The notes under the pieces: generated by a model
Told to the model about the DNA's origin: nothing
What the model saw: only the letters and a program-made list of their open reading frames with translations
The model's database searches: none
In this document: piece after piece, positions 1-8,838 of the stretch
Layout: each line of letters begins with the position of its first letter
How positions within the stretch are numbered: position 1 is the first letter of the stretch
Position numbers and translations under genes: made by a program
DNA from: Brevibacterium yomogidense
GTDB taxonomy: Bacteria; Actinomycetota; Actinomycetes; Actinomycetales; Brevibacteriaceae
DNA length: 64,000 nt
Assembly: GCF_900163715.1 (NCBI RefSeq)
Contig: NZ_FWFF01000001.1
Location: 372,001 to 436,000 of the forward strand
Direction: 5' to 3'

Positions 1-1197
1 CGGCGGCAGTCCGTAGACCTCCGGCTCGTCCAGCAGCAGGAACACCGACCCGGTGCCACCCACGCCGTCGTGCGGATTCGCTCCGTACAGTCGGGCCTCC
101 GTCAGCCCCTTCGCGTGCAGATCGCGCACCCGGATCTCGGCCTTCTCGACCATGTCCTCGCGGTCGCCGAACCTGATGGACTGCGTGGGGCAGGTCTGCG
201 AGCACGCCGGCTCCTGCCCCTCGAGCAGCCGGTCGTAGCAGAGCGTGCACTTGTTCGCGGTGCCCGCGTCGGGGACATCCATCTCCGACGCCCTGCGGTC
301 GTCACGGTCCGTCGGCGTGTTGATCGTGCCGTCGTCGCGCCGCTCGATCACGCCGAACGGGCAGCCGGCCACGCACGTGCCGCACCCGTTGCACACGTCG
401 TTCTGGACGACGACGGTGCCGAACTCCGTGCGGAACAGCGCGCCGGTGGGGCACACGTCGAGGCAGCCGGCGTGCGTGCAGTGCTTGCAGACGTCGGAGG
501 ACATGAGCCAGCGGAAGTCCGCGGTGTCCGGCGGCGTGGTGTCGATGCCCGACAGATCCGCGGGCACTCCGGTCCCGTCCCCGTCGAGCAGGCCTCCCAG
601 CACGTCCGTCGTGACGGTCGCCCCGCTGGGCTGACCAGCACCGATCGCCGCGTCGGCCGGTGCACTAGAGCCGCAGCCCCCGCCGCTGGACGGCCCGCAG
701 CCCGATGGTCCGCAGCCGGACGGGCCGCACCCGGAGCAGCCCCCGCCCGAGGCCGTCGCCGGGTCCTCGTTCGAGGCCGCCGCTCCCGAGGTCGTCGCCG
801 CCCCCGCGGGCGGGCCCACCGTCGGCATCCCCAGACCCACGAGCTTCCGGCCCGATTCGCGGGCCTTCTCGATCCGGTCGCCGTCCTGCTCGATGAATGC
901 GACGTGCCGCCAGGTGTTCGCGCCCAGGCCACCGGTGTTGTCGTAGGAAGATTCGAGGAGCTCGTAGGTCCCGTCCTGCGGATTGCGGTTCCACTCCTTG
1001 CACGCGACCTCGCAGGCCTTGCAGCCGATGCAGATCGACGTGTCCGTGAAGAAGCCCTTGCGCGCGTGGGCCTGCGAGCCCCAGCTCGCGTGCTCGGTGG
1101 GCTCGCCCAGACGATCCGCGAGGAGCGGCTCCGCCGCCGGGGACCCGCCCGCGGATGTTCCTTCCGCGAGGGTCTCACGTCGGACCTGCGTCGTCAT
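1..1197 (-). CDS. fdhB: Formate dehydrogenase iron-sulfur (beta) subunit, 3' end outside window
   Basis: Electron-transfer subunit that takes electrons from the FdhA active site through [4Fe-4S] clusters. The reading frame is open from the ATG at 1197 to the window edge, so 399 residues are visible and the C-terminus is missing. Cluster motifs are visible: CIGCKACEVAC near residues 56-66, then CKHC, CNGCGTC and CTLC further on, as in FdnH/FdoH-type proteins. The start overlaps the fdhA stop (ATGA), so the two are translationally coupled. Odd: a Gly/Cys insert with three GCGPS repeats and five cysteines (residues 154, 157, 162, 167 and 175) sits between the first cluster motif and the rest. 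The membrane anchor, if present, would lie beyond position 1. Confidence 0.93.
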   Translation of the reverse strand, partial: MTTQVRRETLAEGTSAGGSPAAEPLLADRLGEPTEHASWGSQAHARKGFFTDTSICIGCKACEVACKEWNRNPQDGTYELLESSYDNTGGLGANTWRHVAFIEQDGDRIEKARESGRKLVGLGMPTVGPPAGAATTSGAAASNEDPATASGGGCSGCGPSGCGPSGCGPSSGGGCGSSAPADAAIGAGQPSGATVTTDVLGGLLDGDGTGVPADLSGIDTTPPDTADFRWLMSSDVCKHCTHAGCLDVCPTGALFRTEFGTVVVQNDVCNGCGTCVAGCPFGVIERRDDGTINTPTDRDDRRASEMDVPDAGTANKCTLCYDRLLEGQEPACSQTCPTQSIRFGDREDMVEKAEIRVRDLHAKGLTEARLYGANPHDGVGGTGSVFLLLDEPEVYGLPP

Positions 1198-4100
1198 CGG
1201 TCGTCCTCCCTCTCAGTCCGGGGCCCGCCGTCGTCGTCCTGCGCCCGACCATCCCCGGGCCCGTCAGCGTCGTCACGCACCTCGGCGTCTTCTTCCGCCG
1301 GCTCCTGCGCAGCCTCCTCGACGTCGCCCCGTGGGGTCTCCGCCGTGGGTTCTCCCACGCTACCGCCGGCAGGCCCCTCGGCCACGGCCTCGGCGCCGGG
1401 CAGTATCCCCACCCGACCCGTGCGGTCGTCCGTGTGGGTGTGCGTCATCGGTGTCGGCTGCTCCGCCCGCCGGAAGTCCGCACCCTCGACCATCGGGGTG
1501 TCGCACGTGCAGCCGGGGCCGTGCGGCCCGTAGGCGACCTCGAGCTCCTCCTGGGACAGCGGCTCCGCGAGGTGGCCGGCGGCGACCGACGCGGCGACGT
1601 ACTCGGGCGGCACGGTCACGTGCTGGTTGCCGGACTCCTCCGTGAGGCCGGCTTCGCTGCGGAACTTCTCGACGAGGTCCTGGCGGTCCGGACCGCGCGG
1701 GCGCCGGCCCGGCATGATCGCACCGGCCAGCGACTTCGACGCCTGGATGAAGACGTTCGGATCCATCGTGACGCCCAGGAGGTCGTTCGCGGAGTCGCCC
1801 TCGACGACGGCACCGCCGCCGCCCGCGCCCCAGTGGTACGGCAGGCCGATCTGGTGGATCGTCTGCCCCGCGATGGTGAGCGGCCGCATGCGCTTGGTGA
1901 CGAGCACACGGGCTTCGATCGCGGCGCGCGGGGACACGATGGTCGCCCAGCCGTAGGGCTCCAGGCCCACTTCCGCAGCCAGTTCCGGGGACACCTCGCA
2001 GAACATCTCCGGCTGCAGCTCGGAGAGGTACGGCAGCCAGCGCGACATGCCGCCCGCGGTGTGGTGCTCCGTGAGGCGGTAGGTCGTGAAGACGTAGGGG
2101 TAGACCTCGGAGCCGGGCAGTCCCGCGCCGGGTGCGGACAGGTTGTCCTCGCGCGGCATCGTCATCCGCGTGGGGTTGTTCTGCTGCCGGTAGAGCGGGT
2201 TGCGGACCGTCGACTCCTGCGGCTCGAAGTGGGTGGGCAGCGGACCGTCGATCATGCCCGACGGGGCGAAGAGCCACCCCTTGCCGTCCGCCTGCATGAT
2301 GAACGGGTCGTCGCCCCGCAGGGAGCCCGTGCCGCCGTAGGCCGATTCGAAGGTCGAGCCCGGGGCGCGATCCGCCGGGAAGTCGGGCACATCGCTGCCC
2401 GTCCAGCGTCCGGCGTCCGCGTCCCACCACACGTGGCGCTTGCGCTCCGACCAGGGGCGGCCCTCGGGGTCCGCGGACGCCCGGTTGTAGAGGATCCGTC
2501 GGTTCGCCGGCCACGCCCAGCCCCATTCCAGCGCGGTCTCGTCCTGCTCCGTGCGGGGCTTCCGGCGCGCCGCCTGATTCTCGCCGCCCGCGTAGACGCC
2601 CGCATAGATCCAGCAGCCGCTGGCCGTGGACCCGTCGCCGCGCAGCTCGTTGAAGCCGTCGACCGGCCGGCCGTCGTCCTCGCCGCCGATGTGGAAGCCG
2701 TTGATCTCGCGGATCACCGCTTCGACGTCGACGTCGCCGTGCTCGTCGATCGGGTAGTCCCACGTGAGGTCGAGCAGGGGACGGTCACGCGGGTCCTCGG
2801 AGCCCTCGAGCCGCTCGCGGATCTTCACACCCAGGGTGTGGAAGAAGTCGAGCTCGCTCTGCGCCTGCCCCGGCGGGTCGACGGCCTTGTGGCGCCACTG
2901 CACCAGGCGCTGGGTCTGGGTGAAGCTGCCGGCCTTCTCCGTGTGGTTGGCCGCGGGCAGGAAGAAGACCTCCGTGTCGATGTCCTCCGGGGCGAGTTCG
3001 CCGGATTCGATCTCCGGGCCGTCCTTCCACCAGGTGGCGGACTCGATGAGCGAGAAGTCGCGCACGACCAACCACTTGAGGTGGCTCATCGCCATGCGCT
3101 GCATGCGGCCGTTGGCGGATCCCACTGCGGGGTTCTGGCCGAGGACGAAGAAGCCGTCCACGCCGTCCTCGAGCATCCGCACCGCCGTCTGGTACGTGCC
3201 GTGCGCGCCGTTGATGCGGGGCAGGTAGTCGAATGCGAAGTCGTTGTCCTCCGTCGCCGCATCGCCCCACCAGGCCTTGAGCAGACTCACGGTGTAGGCA
3301 TCCCCGTTCGACCAGAAGCCCTTCTGGGTCTCCGGTCTGCCGACCCCGGTGAGGTAGTCATCGAAGCGGTCGTGGATGACGGCCGACGGCATCGGCAGGT
3401 AGCCGGGCAGCAGGTTGAAGAGCGTCGGGATGTCCGTCGAGCCCTGGATCGTCGCGTGACCGCGCAGCGCCATGACGCCGCCGCCGGGCCTGCCCATGTT
3501 GCCCAGCAGCAGCTGGAGGATCGACGCGGTGCGGATGAACTGCGCCCCCAGCGAGTGCTGGGTCCAGCCGACGGCGTAGGCGAAGCAGGTCGTGCGGTCG
3601 CGTCCCGAGTTCTCCGTGACGGCGCGCAGGAGGTAGTCGAAGTCCTTCGGGCTGATGCCGCAGGTCGTCTCGACCGCTTCGGGCGTGTAGCGGGCGTAGT
3701 GCCGCTTGAGGATCTGGAAGACCGTCCGCGGGTCCTCGAGCGTCGGGTCGACGAGCGGCTCGCCGTCCTCGTCCAGCGCGTACTGCCACGTCGCGTTGTC
3801 GTAGGTGTGCGTCGTGGGATCGAAGCCCGAGAACAGCCCCTCGAGGTCCTCCGGCCCTTGGTAGTCCTCGCTGATGAGGTTCGCTGCGTTCGTGTAGTGG
3901 CGCACGTACTCGTCGAAGAACAGGTCCTGCTCGAGGACCCCGTGGATGAGTGCGCCCAGGAGCACGATGTCCGAGCCCGCCCGGATCGGGACGTGCTTGT
4001 CCGCGTTCGCGGTCGTGCGGGTGAACCGGGGGTCGACGTGGATGACCTTCGCCCCGCGCATGCGCGCTTCGACGACCCACTGGTAGCCGACGGGGTGGCA

Positions 4101-4784
4101 TTCGGCCATGTTCGACCCCTGGATGACGATGCAGTCCGCATTCGCCATGTCCTGGACGGGCTGGGTGGCGCCGCCCCTACCGAACGAGGATCCCAGACTG
4201 GGAACCGTGGCGGAGTGTCAAATGCGCGCCTGGTTCTCGATCTGGATCGCGCCGGCCGCGGTGAACAGCTTCTTGATGAGGTAGTTCTCCTCATTGTCAA
4301 TGGTCGCGCCGCCCAGGCTGGCGATGCCCATCGTCCGCCGCAGCGGGCTGCCGTGCTCGTCCGCGTCCTGCCAGTGCTTCCGGCGGGCTTCGAGGAAGCG
4401 GTCAGCGATCATGTCCGTCGCGGTCTCGAGGTCGAGCGTCTGCCAGTCCTTGGCACGCGGTGCCCGGTAGAGGACGTCTGTGACGCGGCCCGGTGAGTTG
4501 ACGAGCTGTTCGCTGGCCGCGCCCTTGGGGCAGAGGCGCCCGCGCGAGATCGGCGAGTCCGGATCGCCCTCGATCTGGACGACCCTGTTGTCGCGGACGA
4601 ACACGTTCTGCCCGCAGCCCACGGCGCAGTAGGGGCAGACGGATTTCACGACGGCATCGGAGGTGGAGGTGCGCGGCTTCGTCGCACGCGTCTTGCCCGA
4701 CGTCACGGAGGGACCGCGACCGGTGACGTCACCGGATCGGAATTGCCTGAGGACCGGCCATTCGAGCGGACTGAACCTCGCCAT
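1194..4784 (-). CDS. fdhA: Selenocysteine-containing formate dehydrogenase alpha (catalytic) subunit
   Basis: Catalytic molybdenum/tungsten bis-MGD subunit that oxidises formate to CO2. The ATG at 4784 gives 1196 residues if the in-frame TGA at 4218-4220 (residue 189) is read as selenocysteine. On both sides of the TGA the frame carries continuous FDH homology: NQARI before it, then HSATVPSLGSSFGRG after it, the usual place of the active-site Sec/Cys. An N-terminal [4Fe-4S] motif has Cys 50, 53, 57 and 85 (CPYC...C...RLCPKG). I see no twin-arginine signal, so the enzyme is probably cytoplasmic. It overlaps fdhB by 4 nt. Calling two genes split at 4148/4218 would be wrong. The selAB/selC genes are not in this window. 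Confidence 0.93.
4188..4206 (-). promoter_or_regulatory. bSECIS-like hairpin for UGA recoding in fdhA
   Basis: On the coding strand GGTTCCCAGTCTGGGATCC begins 11 nt after the TGA. It folds into a stem GGNTCCC/GGGATCC with loop AGTCT and one T-T mismatch. Spacing, the 5' GGUU and the GUCU in the loop resemble the minimal SelB-binding hairpin known from E. coli fdhF. This assignment is inference from pattern; folding and SelB binding were not tested. Confidence 0.75.
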
Positions 4785-5066
4785 GCGGCCACGATACCAG
4801 TGAACGGGCCTCTCACCAGTGGTGCGTTCAGCAGTGAATCGACGGCGGGAGGAGGCCGGAGGACGGCAGAACAACGGCCGGACGGGGGCCGGAAGACGGT
4901 TCGACAACAGCCGGAGGACCACCACCGGCTGACGCTCCGCTGTGCCCGGGCATCGACACGGGGCCTGCTGGCGGGAATGATGTGCCGAGGCACGATTCCG
5001 GCCGATCACCGGATCGTGCCCCCGCGAACAGGTACGCGCCGGAACACGCAGAGCGAAGGAGCTCCC
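4785..5066. repeat. Divergent fdhA/transporter intergenic region with a 28-bp direct repeat
   Basis: This 282-bp gap separates the divergent fdhA and OFA transporter genes and must hold both promoters. Two imperfect 28-bp copies lie at 4855-4882 and 4888-4915, both of the form GCCGGAnGACGG...ACAnCGGCCGGA, with a 33-bp period. They could be regulator binding sites for the shared control region or simple low-complexity DNA. I see no convincing -10/-35 pair. Confidence 0.4.
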
Positions 5067-6590
5067 ATGTCCGTCCTCGACCGCGAGGCGATCATCGCGC
5101 CCGTGACCTTCAACCGCTGGCTCATCCCTCCGGCGGCCCTCGCGATCCACCTGAGCATCGGCCAGGCGTACGCCTTCTCCGTCTTCAAGAACCCACTCGC
5201 CGAGCACTTCGGCATGGGCGAGGGCGGCGACGTCGCGATCGGCTGGATCTTCTCCCTGGCGATCGCGATGCTCGGCATCTCGTCTGCGATCGGCGGCACC
5301 TGGGTGGAACGAGCGGGCCCCCGGAAGTCCATGGTGGTCGCGGGAAGCTTCTGGGTCGTCGGCTTCTTCGTCGCCACCGCCGGCATCGCGATGGACCAGC
5401 TGTGGCTCGTCTATCTGGGCTACGGGGTGATCGGCGGGATCGGGCTGGGCATCGGCTACATCTCGCCCGTCTCCACCCTCATGAAGTGGTTCCCGGACCG
5501 CCCGGGCCTGGCGACGGGCCTGGCCATCATGGGGTTCGGCGGCGGTGCACTCATCGCGAGCCCGGCCTCGAACGCACTCATGGTGTTCTTCGGCGGCGGC
5601 CCCGACTCGATGGCCGACGGGATCATGCAGACGTTCCTCACGCTGGCAGTCCTCTACCTCGTCGTCATCGCGATGGGCGCCTACGTGATCCGACTGCCGC
5701 ACCCGGATTGGAAGCCGAAGGGCTACGACCCGGAGAAGGCGGCGTCGAAGCCCCTGCAGACGACCGGGTCCGTCTCCGCCAATCAGGCGCTGAAGACCCC
5801 GCAGTTCTGGTTCCTCTGGGTCGCGCTCTTCACGAACGTGACCGCCGGCATCGGCATCCTGGAGAGCGCCTCGCCCATGATCCAGTCCTCGTTCGGCATC
5901 ACCGCGGTCGCGGCCGGCGGGTACGTCGGGCTGCTGTCGCTCACGAACATGGGCGGGCGGTTCATCTGGTCGACGGTGTCCGACTACATCGGTCGCAAGA
6001 ACATCTACATCCTCTATCTGGGGGTGGGCGCAGGCCTGTACTTCGTGCTGGCCAGCTTCGGCTCGCAGTCGATCGCCCTGTTCGTCGTCTCCACGCTCAT
6101 CATCCTGTCGTTCTACGGCGGCGGTTTCTCCACCGTGCCGGCGTACCTCAAGGACCTCTTCGGCGTGTACCAGGTGGGCGCGATCCACGGCCGCCTGCTC
6201 ACCGCGTGGTCCGCGGCCGGCGTCGCGGGGCCGCTGCTGGTGAATTCGATCGTGGAGAGCTCCCGCTCCGGCGGCGGCGAGGGCTTCGAGCTCTACCGCG
6301 TGTCCCTCTTCATCATGGCCGGGATCCTCGTGGTGGGCCTGGCCGGGAACCTCCTCATCCGTCCGGTGGCGGAGAAGCACTTCTCCGACAGCATGATGGT
6401 CGCTTCGAAGCGCGAAGAGGACCGCGAGGCCGCGTCCGAGGCCGCCGTCGCCCACCAGCAGACCGCCGCCGGGGGCGCCGGTGCGGTGCACACGACGGTC
6501 GCCATCGTCCTGGCGGTGGTCGTGGTGGGCAGCCTGCTCTACGGCCTGGGCGAGACCGCAGTCCGTGCGGCCGCACTGTTCGTCGGCTGA
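5067..6590 (+). CDS. OFA-family MFS transporter (oxalate/formate antiporter-like)
   Basis: Integral membrane transporter of about 12 segments, 507 residues, of the OFA subfamily of the major facilitator superfamily. The ATG at 5067 follows GAAGGAG at good spacing. Sequence signs are the N-terminal RWLIPPAALAIHLSIGQAYAFSVF, the early WIFSLAIAMLGISSAIGGTWVERAGPRKS loop and a second-half repeat beginning ALKTPQFWFLWVALFTN, all typical of the family. A long hydrophilic stretch (about residues 440-470) precedes a last hydrophobic segment. It is divergent from fdhA, so import of formate or oxalate for the dehydrogenase is a reasonable inference. Substrates of OFA proteins vary, so the substrate is unproven. 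Confidence 0.85.
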   Translation: MSVLDREAIIAPVTFNRWLIPPAALAIHLSIGQAYAFSVFKNPLAEHFGMGEGGDVAIGWIFSLAIAMLGISSAIGGTWVERAGPRKSMVVAGSFWVVGFFVATAGIAMDQLWLVYLGYGVIGGIGLGIGYISPVSTLMKWFPDRPGLATGLAIMGFGGGALIASPASNALMVFFGGGPDSMADGIMQTFLTLAVLYLVVIAMGAYVIRLPHPDWKPKGYDPEKAASKPLQTTGSVSANQALKTPQFWFLWVALFTNVTAGIGILESASPMIQSSFGITAVAAGGYVGLLSLTNMGGRFIWSTVSDYIGRKNIYILYLGVGAGLYFVLASFGSQSIALFVVSTLIILSFYGGGFSTVPAYLKDLFGVYQVGAIHGRLLTAWSAAGVAGPLLVNSIVESSRSGGGEGFELYRVSLFIMAGILVVGLAGNLLIRPVAEKHFSDSMMVASKREEDREAASEAAVAHQQTAAGGAGAVHTTVAIVLAVVVVGSLLYGLGETAVRAAALFVG

Positions 6591-6644
6591 GCGCAGGCCA
6601 GCTGACTGCTCCTCGACTGGATGCTCCTCGGCCGAGCACAGAAC

Positions 6645-6681
6645 GAGGCGGCGGAGACTCCCTCATCGTCTCCGCCGCCTC
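6645..6681 (+). terminator. Strong hairpin terminator after the OFA transporter
   Basis: Perfect 14-bp inverted repeat, GAGGCGGCGGAGAC at 6645-6658 and its complement at 6668-6681, with a 9-nt loop, 54 nt after the stop codon. There is only a short T-poor tail (TTCGCTCT), as is common in actinobacteria. It also lies downstream of the convergent crotonase gene. Confidence 0.8.
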
Positions 6682-6913
6682 TTCGCTCTGACGGGAGCGC
6701 CTGCTGCATCCCAGGCGCATCCGCCGTGCACCCGCGGACGACCGGCCATCAGCCCGGAGGCCGTCGACACGTCGGCCGATCGCCCGTCACGGGTCGGCCC
6801 CGATCGGCACTCTCCGACTTCGTCTCACGGTCCTCGGATCCAGCGCACCATCGATCAGGTAAGGTCAACCTACCCTTACCGAGACGCGGGCCGCAACTGC
6901 TGTGCGCAGCCGA
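6682..6913. other. Convergent intergenic gap with an IdeR/DtxR-box-like sequence
   Basis: The 323-bp interval 6591-6913 between the transporter and the convergent crotonase gene holds the hairpin at 6645-6681. It also holds, at 6855-6873, TCAGGTAAGGTCAACCTAC, close to the actinobacterial iron-box consensus (AGGTWAGGnnAACCTA core). GGTAAGG (6858-6864) also pairs with CCTTACC (6874-6880), so the element may simply be the crotonase terminator. No gene starts nearby. I see nothing else here. Confidence 0.35.
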
Positions 6914-7834
6914 TCAGTCGATGCGGTCCGCATCCGGGAACGACGGCAGGTACTGCGGATAGTCCTTCGGCACCGTCATCTCGAACTCCGGCGCCCGCTT
7001 GTCGAGGAACGACTGGACGCCCTCCTTCGCGTCGGCCAGCTGGCCCATCTCGTAGATGAGCCGCGAGTCGCGCCGGTGCGCCTCCCACGGGGACGAGGCT
7101 CCGAGCATGCTCCACAGCAGCTGGCGGCTGGCACCCAGCGACACGGCCGACGCGCGGTCGACGATCGCCCGCGCCATGTCCATCGCGGTCTCGAGCAGCT
7201 CGTCCGGTGCGACGACGCGGGACACGAGGCCCGCGGCACGCGCCTCCTCGGCGTCGAAGACCCGCCCGGTGTAGACCCAGTCGAGGGCCTGCGTGATGCC
7301 GACGATGCGCGGCAGGAACCAGCTGGAGGCGGCCTCGGGCACCAGGCCGCGGTGCGCGAAGACGAAGCCGAACCGGGCCTCGGTCGAGGCGATCCTGATG
7401 TCCGTCGGCAGCGTCATCGTGGCACCGATGCCCACTGCGGCGCCGTTGACGGCGGTGATCATCGGCTTGCGCATCGATGCGAATGCGAGCGACACCTGCC
7501 CACCGCCATCGCGACGGTGCCCGTCGACCGTCGGCAGCTCACCGGTCTCGTCGCTCTCCGCGTGCTTCTCCGAGGTGAAGTCGAACGTCGACTCCCCGCC
7601 GCTCAGGTCGGCGCCCGGGCAGAAGAACTTCCCACGACCGGTGAGGACCACCGCCCGGACGCCGTCGTCGCCGTCCGCACGCTGAGCAGCGGCGATGAGT
7701 TCGTCCCGCATCGTGCCGTTGAAGCCGTTCCGGCTGGGCGGGTTGTCGATCGTGATGAGCGCGATGCGGTCGGTGACCTCGTAGTCGAGCGTCGTGTACT
7801 CGCGGGCGGATGCCTGCTGGTCAGCAGCGGTCAT
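6914..7834 (-). CDS. Enoyl-CoA hydratase/isomerase (crotonase) family protein
   Basis: Predicted soluble acyl-CoA-processing enzyme, 306 residues from the ATG at 7834, which has GAGGAGAG upstream; an upstream in-frame ATG at 7870 lacks such a site. Crotonase signs are FFCPGADLS (CoA/oxyanion region), AVNGAAVGIGATMTLPTDIRIA and FAHRGLVPEAASSWFLPR. The second catalytic-type Glu (in VPEAASS) is present. The first position that carries Glu in classical hydratases is occupied by GATM, so it may be an isomerase, hydrolase or a hydratase variant. It is the last gene of the moeA-to-crotonase minus-strand run but follows a gap with its own promoter-like DNA, so co-transcription with cofactor genes is uncertain. 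Confidence 0.85.
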   Translation of the reverse strand: MTAADQQASAREYTTLDYEVTDRIALITIDNPPSRNGFNGTMRDELIAAAQRADGDDGVRAVVLTGRGKFFCPGADLSGGESTFDFTSEKHAESDETGELPTVDGHRRDGGGQVSLAFASMRKPMITAVNGAAVGIGATMTLPTDIRIASTEARFGFVFAHRGLVPEAASSWFLPRIVGITQALDWVYTGRVFDAEEARAAGLVSRVVAPDELLETAMDMARAIVDRASAVSLGASRQLLWSMLGASSPWEAHRRDSRLIYEMGQLADAKEGVQSFLDKRAPEFEMTVPKDYPQYLPSFPDADRID

Positions 7835-7870
7835 GTCCACTCTCCTCATTGAAAGCCGGGCTGGTCCCAC

Positions 7871-7890
7871 TAATCTATCGTTCGTTCGAT
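7871..7890 (-). promoter_or_regulatory. Possible promoter/operator for the crotonase gene
   Basis: On the minus strand TAGATT (7872-7877) could be a -10 box about 38 nt before the start codon. It abuts ATCGAACGAACGAT (7877-7890), a CGAA direct repeat with partial dyad symmetry like sites bound by TetR-type fatty-acid regulators. Pattern only. Confidence 0.3.
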
Positions 7891-8002
7891 GAGACTGTGA
7901 ACCGGGTCCGCCTCAGAGGTCGGGCCGGCGGCAGAGACCTTGCCGACGGGAGAGACCCTGCTCGTCTCAGAGGCAGGGCCGATGTCACAGACCAGCCCCG
8001 TC

Positions 8003-8785
8003 TCAGAGGATGCCGCGGTAGGCGCCTCCGTCGATGAGCAGGCTCTGGCCGGTGATGTAGCCGGCCCGATCGGAGGCGAGGAACGCGCACGCCGCACCGA
8101 ATTCGTCCGGGTCACCGAACCGCTTGGCGGGGATGGCGGCGGCCGCGGTGCCGCGGACCTCGTCGATCGACCGGTCCGACGCCTGGGCGGTGAGCGACTG
8201 CCCCGACTGCAGCCGGTCGGTGTCGAACGACCCCGGCAGCAGGAAGTTGATCGTCACATTGGCGTGGGCGACTTCGCGGGCGATCCCGGCGAGGAACCCT
8301 GTGAGGCCGGCACGCGCGCCGGAGGAGACGTCGAGCCCGGCGATCGGCATCTTGACCGAGGACGAGGTGATGTTCACGATGCGGCCGAAGCGGCGCTCCA
8401 CCATGCCGTCCAGCACGCGACGGGCGAGCGCGATCGGGGTGACCATGTTGTTCTCCACGCCGGCGCGGATGTCGTCGTCGTCCACATCGGTGAAGGCGCG
8501 GAAGGGCGGGCCGCCGTTGTTGTTGACGAGGATGTCGACGGCGCCGTCCGCCGCGGCGATGAGCGCATCCTGCACGTCGGGTTCGGAGACGCTGCCCAGG
8601 ACGGTGCGGACGTCCGCGCCCGTCTCATCGCGGAGCTCCTGCGCTGTCGCCTCGAGCGCGTCCGCCCGCCGTCCGTTGAGGATGACGATGGCTCCCGCCC
8701 GCGCGAGCTCCGTCGCGCACGCGCGGCCCAGCCCCGCGCTCGATGCGCAGACGACCGCGCGCCTGCCTGCGATTCCCAGATCCAT
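8003..8785 (-). CDS. Atypical short-chain dehydrogenase/reductase
   Basis: NAD(P)-binding Rossmann protein, 260 residues, from the ATG at 8785 behind GAAGGGGAGC. The N-terminal nucleotide loop reads CASSAGLGRA and the NNNGGPP motif stands where NNAG is usual. The catalytic region reads ITSSSVKMPIAGLDVSSGARAGLTG: the Ser is there, but the classical YxxxK is replaced by SSGAR, as in a recognised divergent group of 3-oxoacyl-reductase-like SDRs. Catalysis by the standard mechanism is therefore doubtful. It lies between fdhD and the crotonase gene, 53 nt after fdhD. Its acyl-CoA-type partner suggests beta-oxidation-like chemistry rather than cofactor synthesis. Confidence 0.85.
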   Translation of the reverse strand: MDLGIAGRRAVVCASSAGLGRACATELARAGAIVILNGRRADALEATAQELRDETGADVRTVLGSVSEPDVQDALIAAADGAVDILVNNNGGPPFRAFTDVDDDDIRAGVENNMVTPIALARRVLDGMVERRFGRIVNITSSSVKMPIAGLDVSSGARAGLTGFLAGIAREVAHANVTINFLLPGSFDTDRLQSGQSLTAQASDRSIDEVRGTAAAAIPAKRFGDPDEFGAACAFLASDRAGYITGQSLLIDGGAYRGIL

Positions 8786-8838
8786 GTCGCTCCCCTTCAC
8801 TGCTGTGTGTTCTGCGCTGTGGTCTGCTGTCGTGAGTA

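Noticed and set aside
1194-4148. Calling fdhA as a 984-residue gene starting at 4148.
   Set aside because: Homology continues upstream through the TGA to 4784, including the N-terminal Fe-S motif; the short form would lack the active-site residue.
1155-4496. A very long open frame on the plus strand antisense to fdhA (over 1100 codons).
   Set aside because: It is the mirror of a high-GC gene; composition is Arg/Val/Asp-rich without domains, and fdhA on the other strand has full homology.
4785-5066. A coding start of the OFA transporter upstream of 5067.
   Set aside because: The frame is open from 4743, but the upstream residues are repeat-coded and overlap the fdhA start; 5067 has a ribosome site and family-like N-terminus.
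4218-6491. A 757-codon minus-strand frame that would join fdhA's N-terminus to sequence antisense to the OFA transporter.
   Set aside because: Only the part from 4784 down is protein-like; the rest is shadow of the transporter. The true start is the ATG at 4784.
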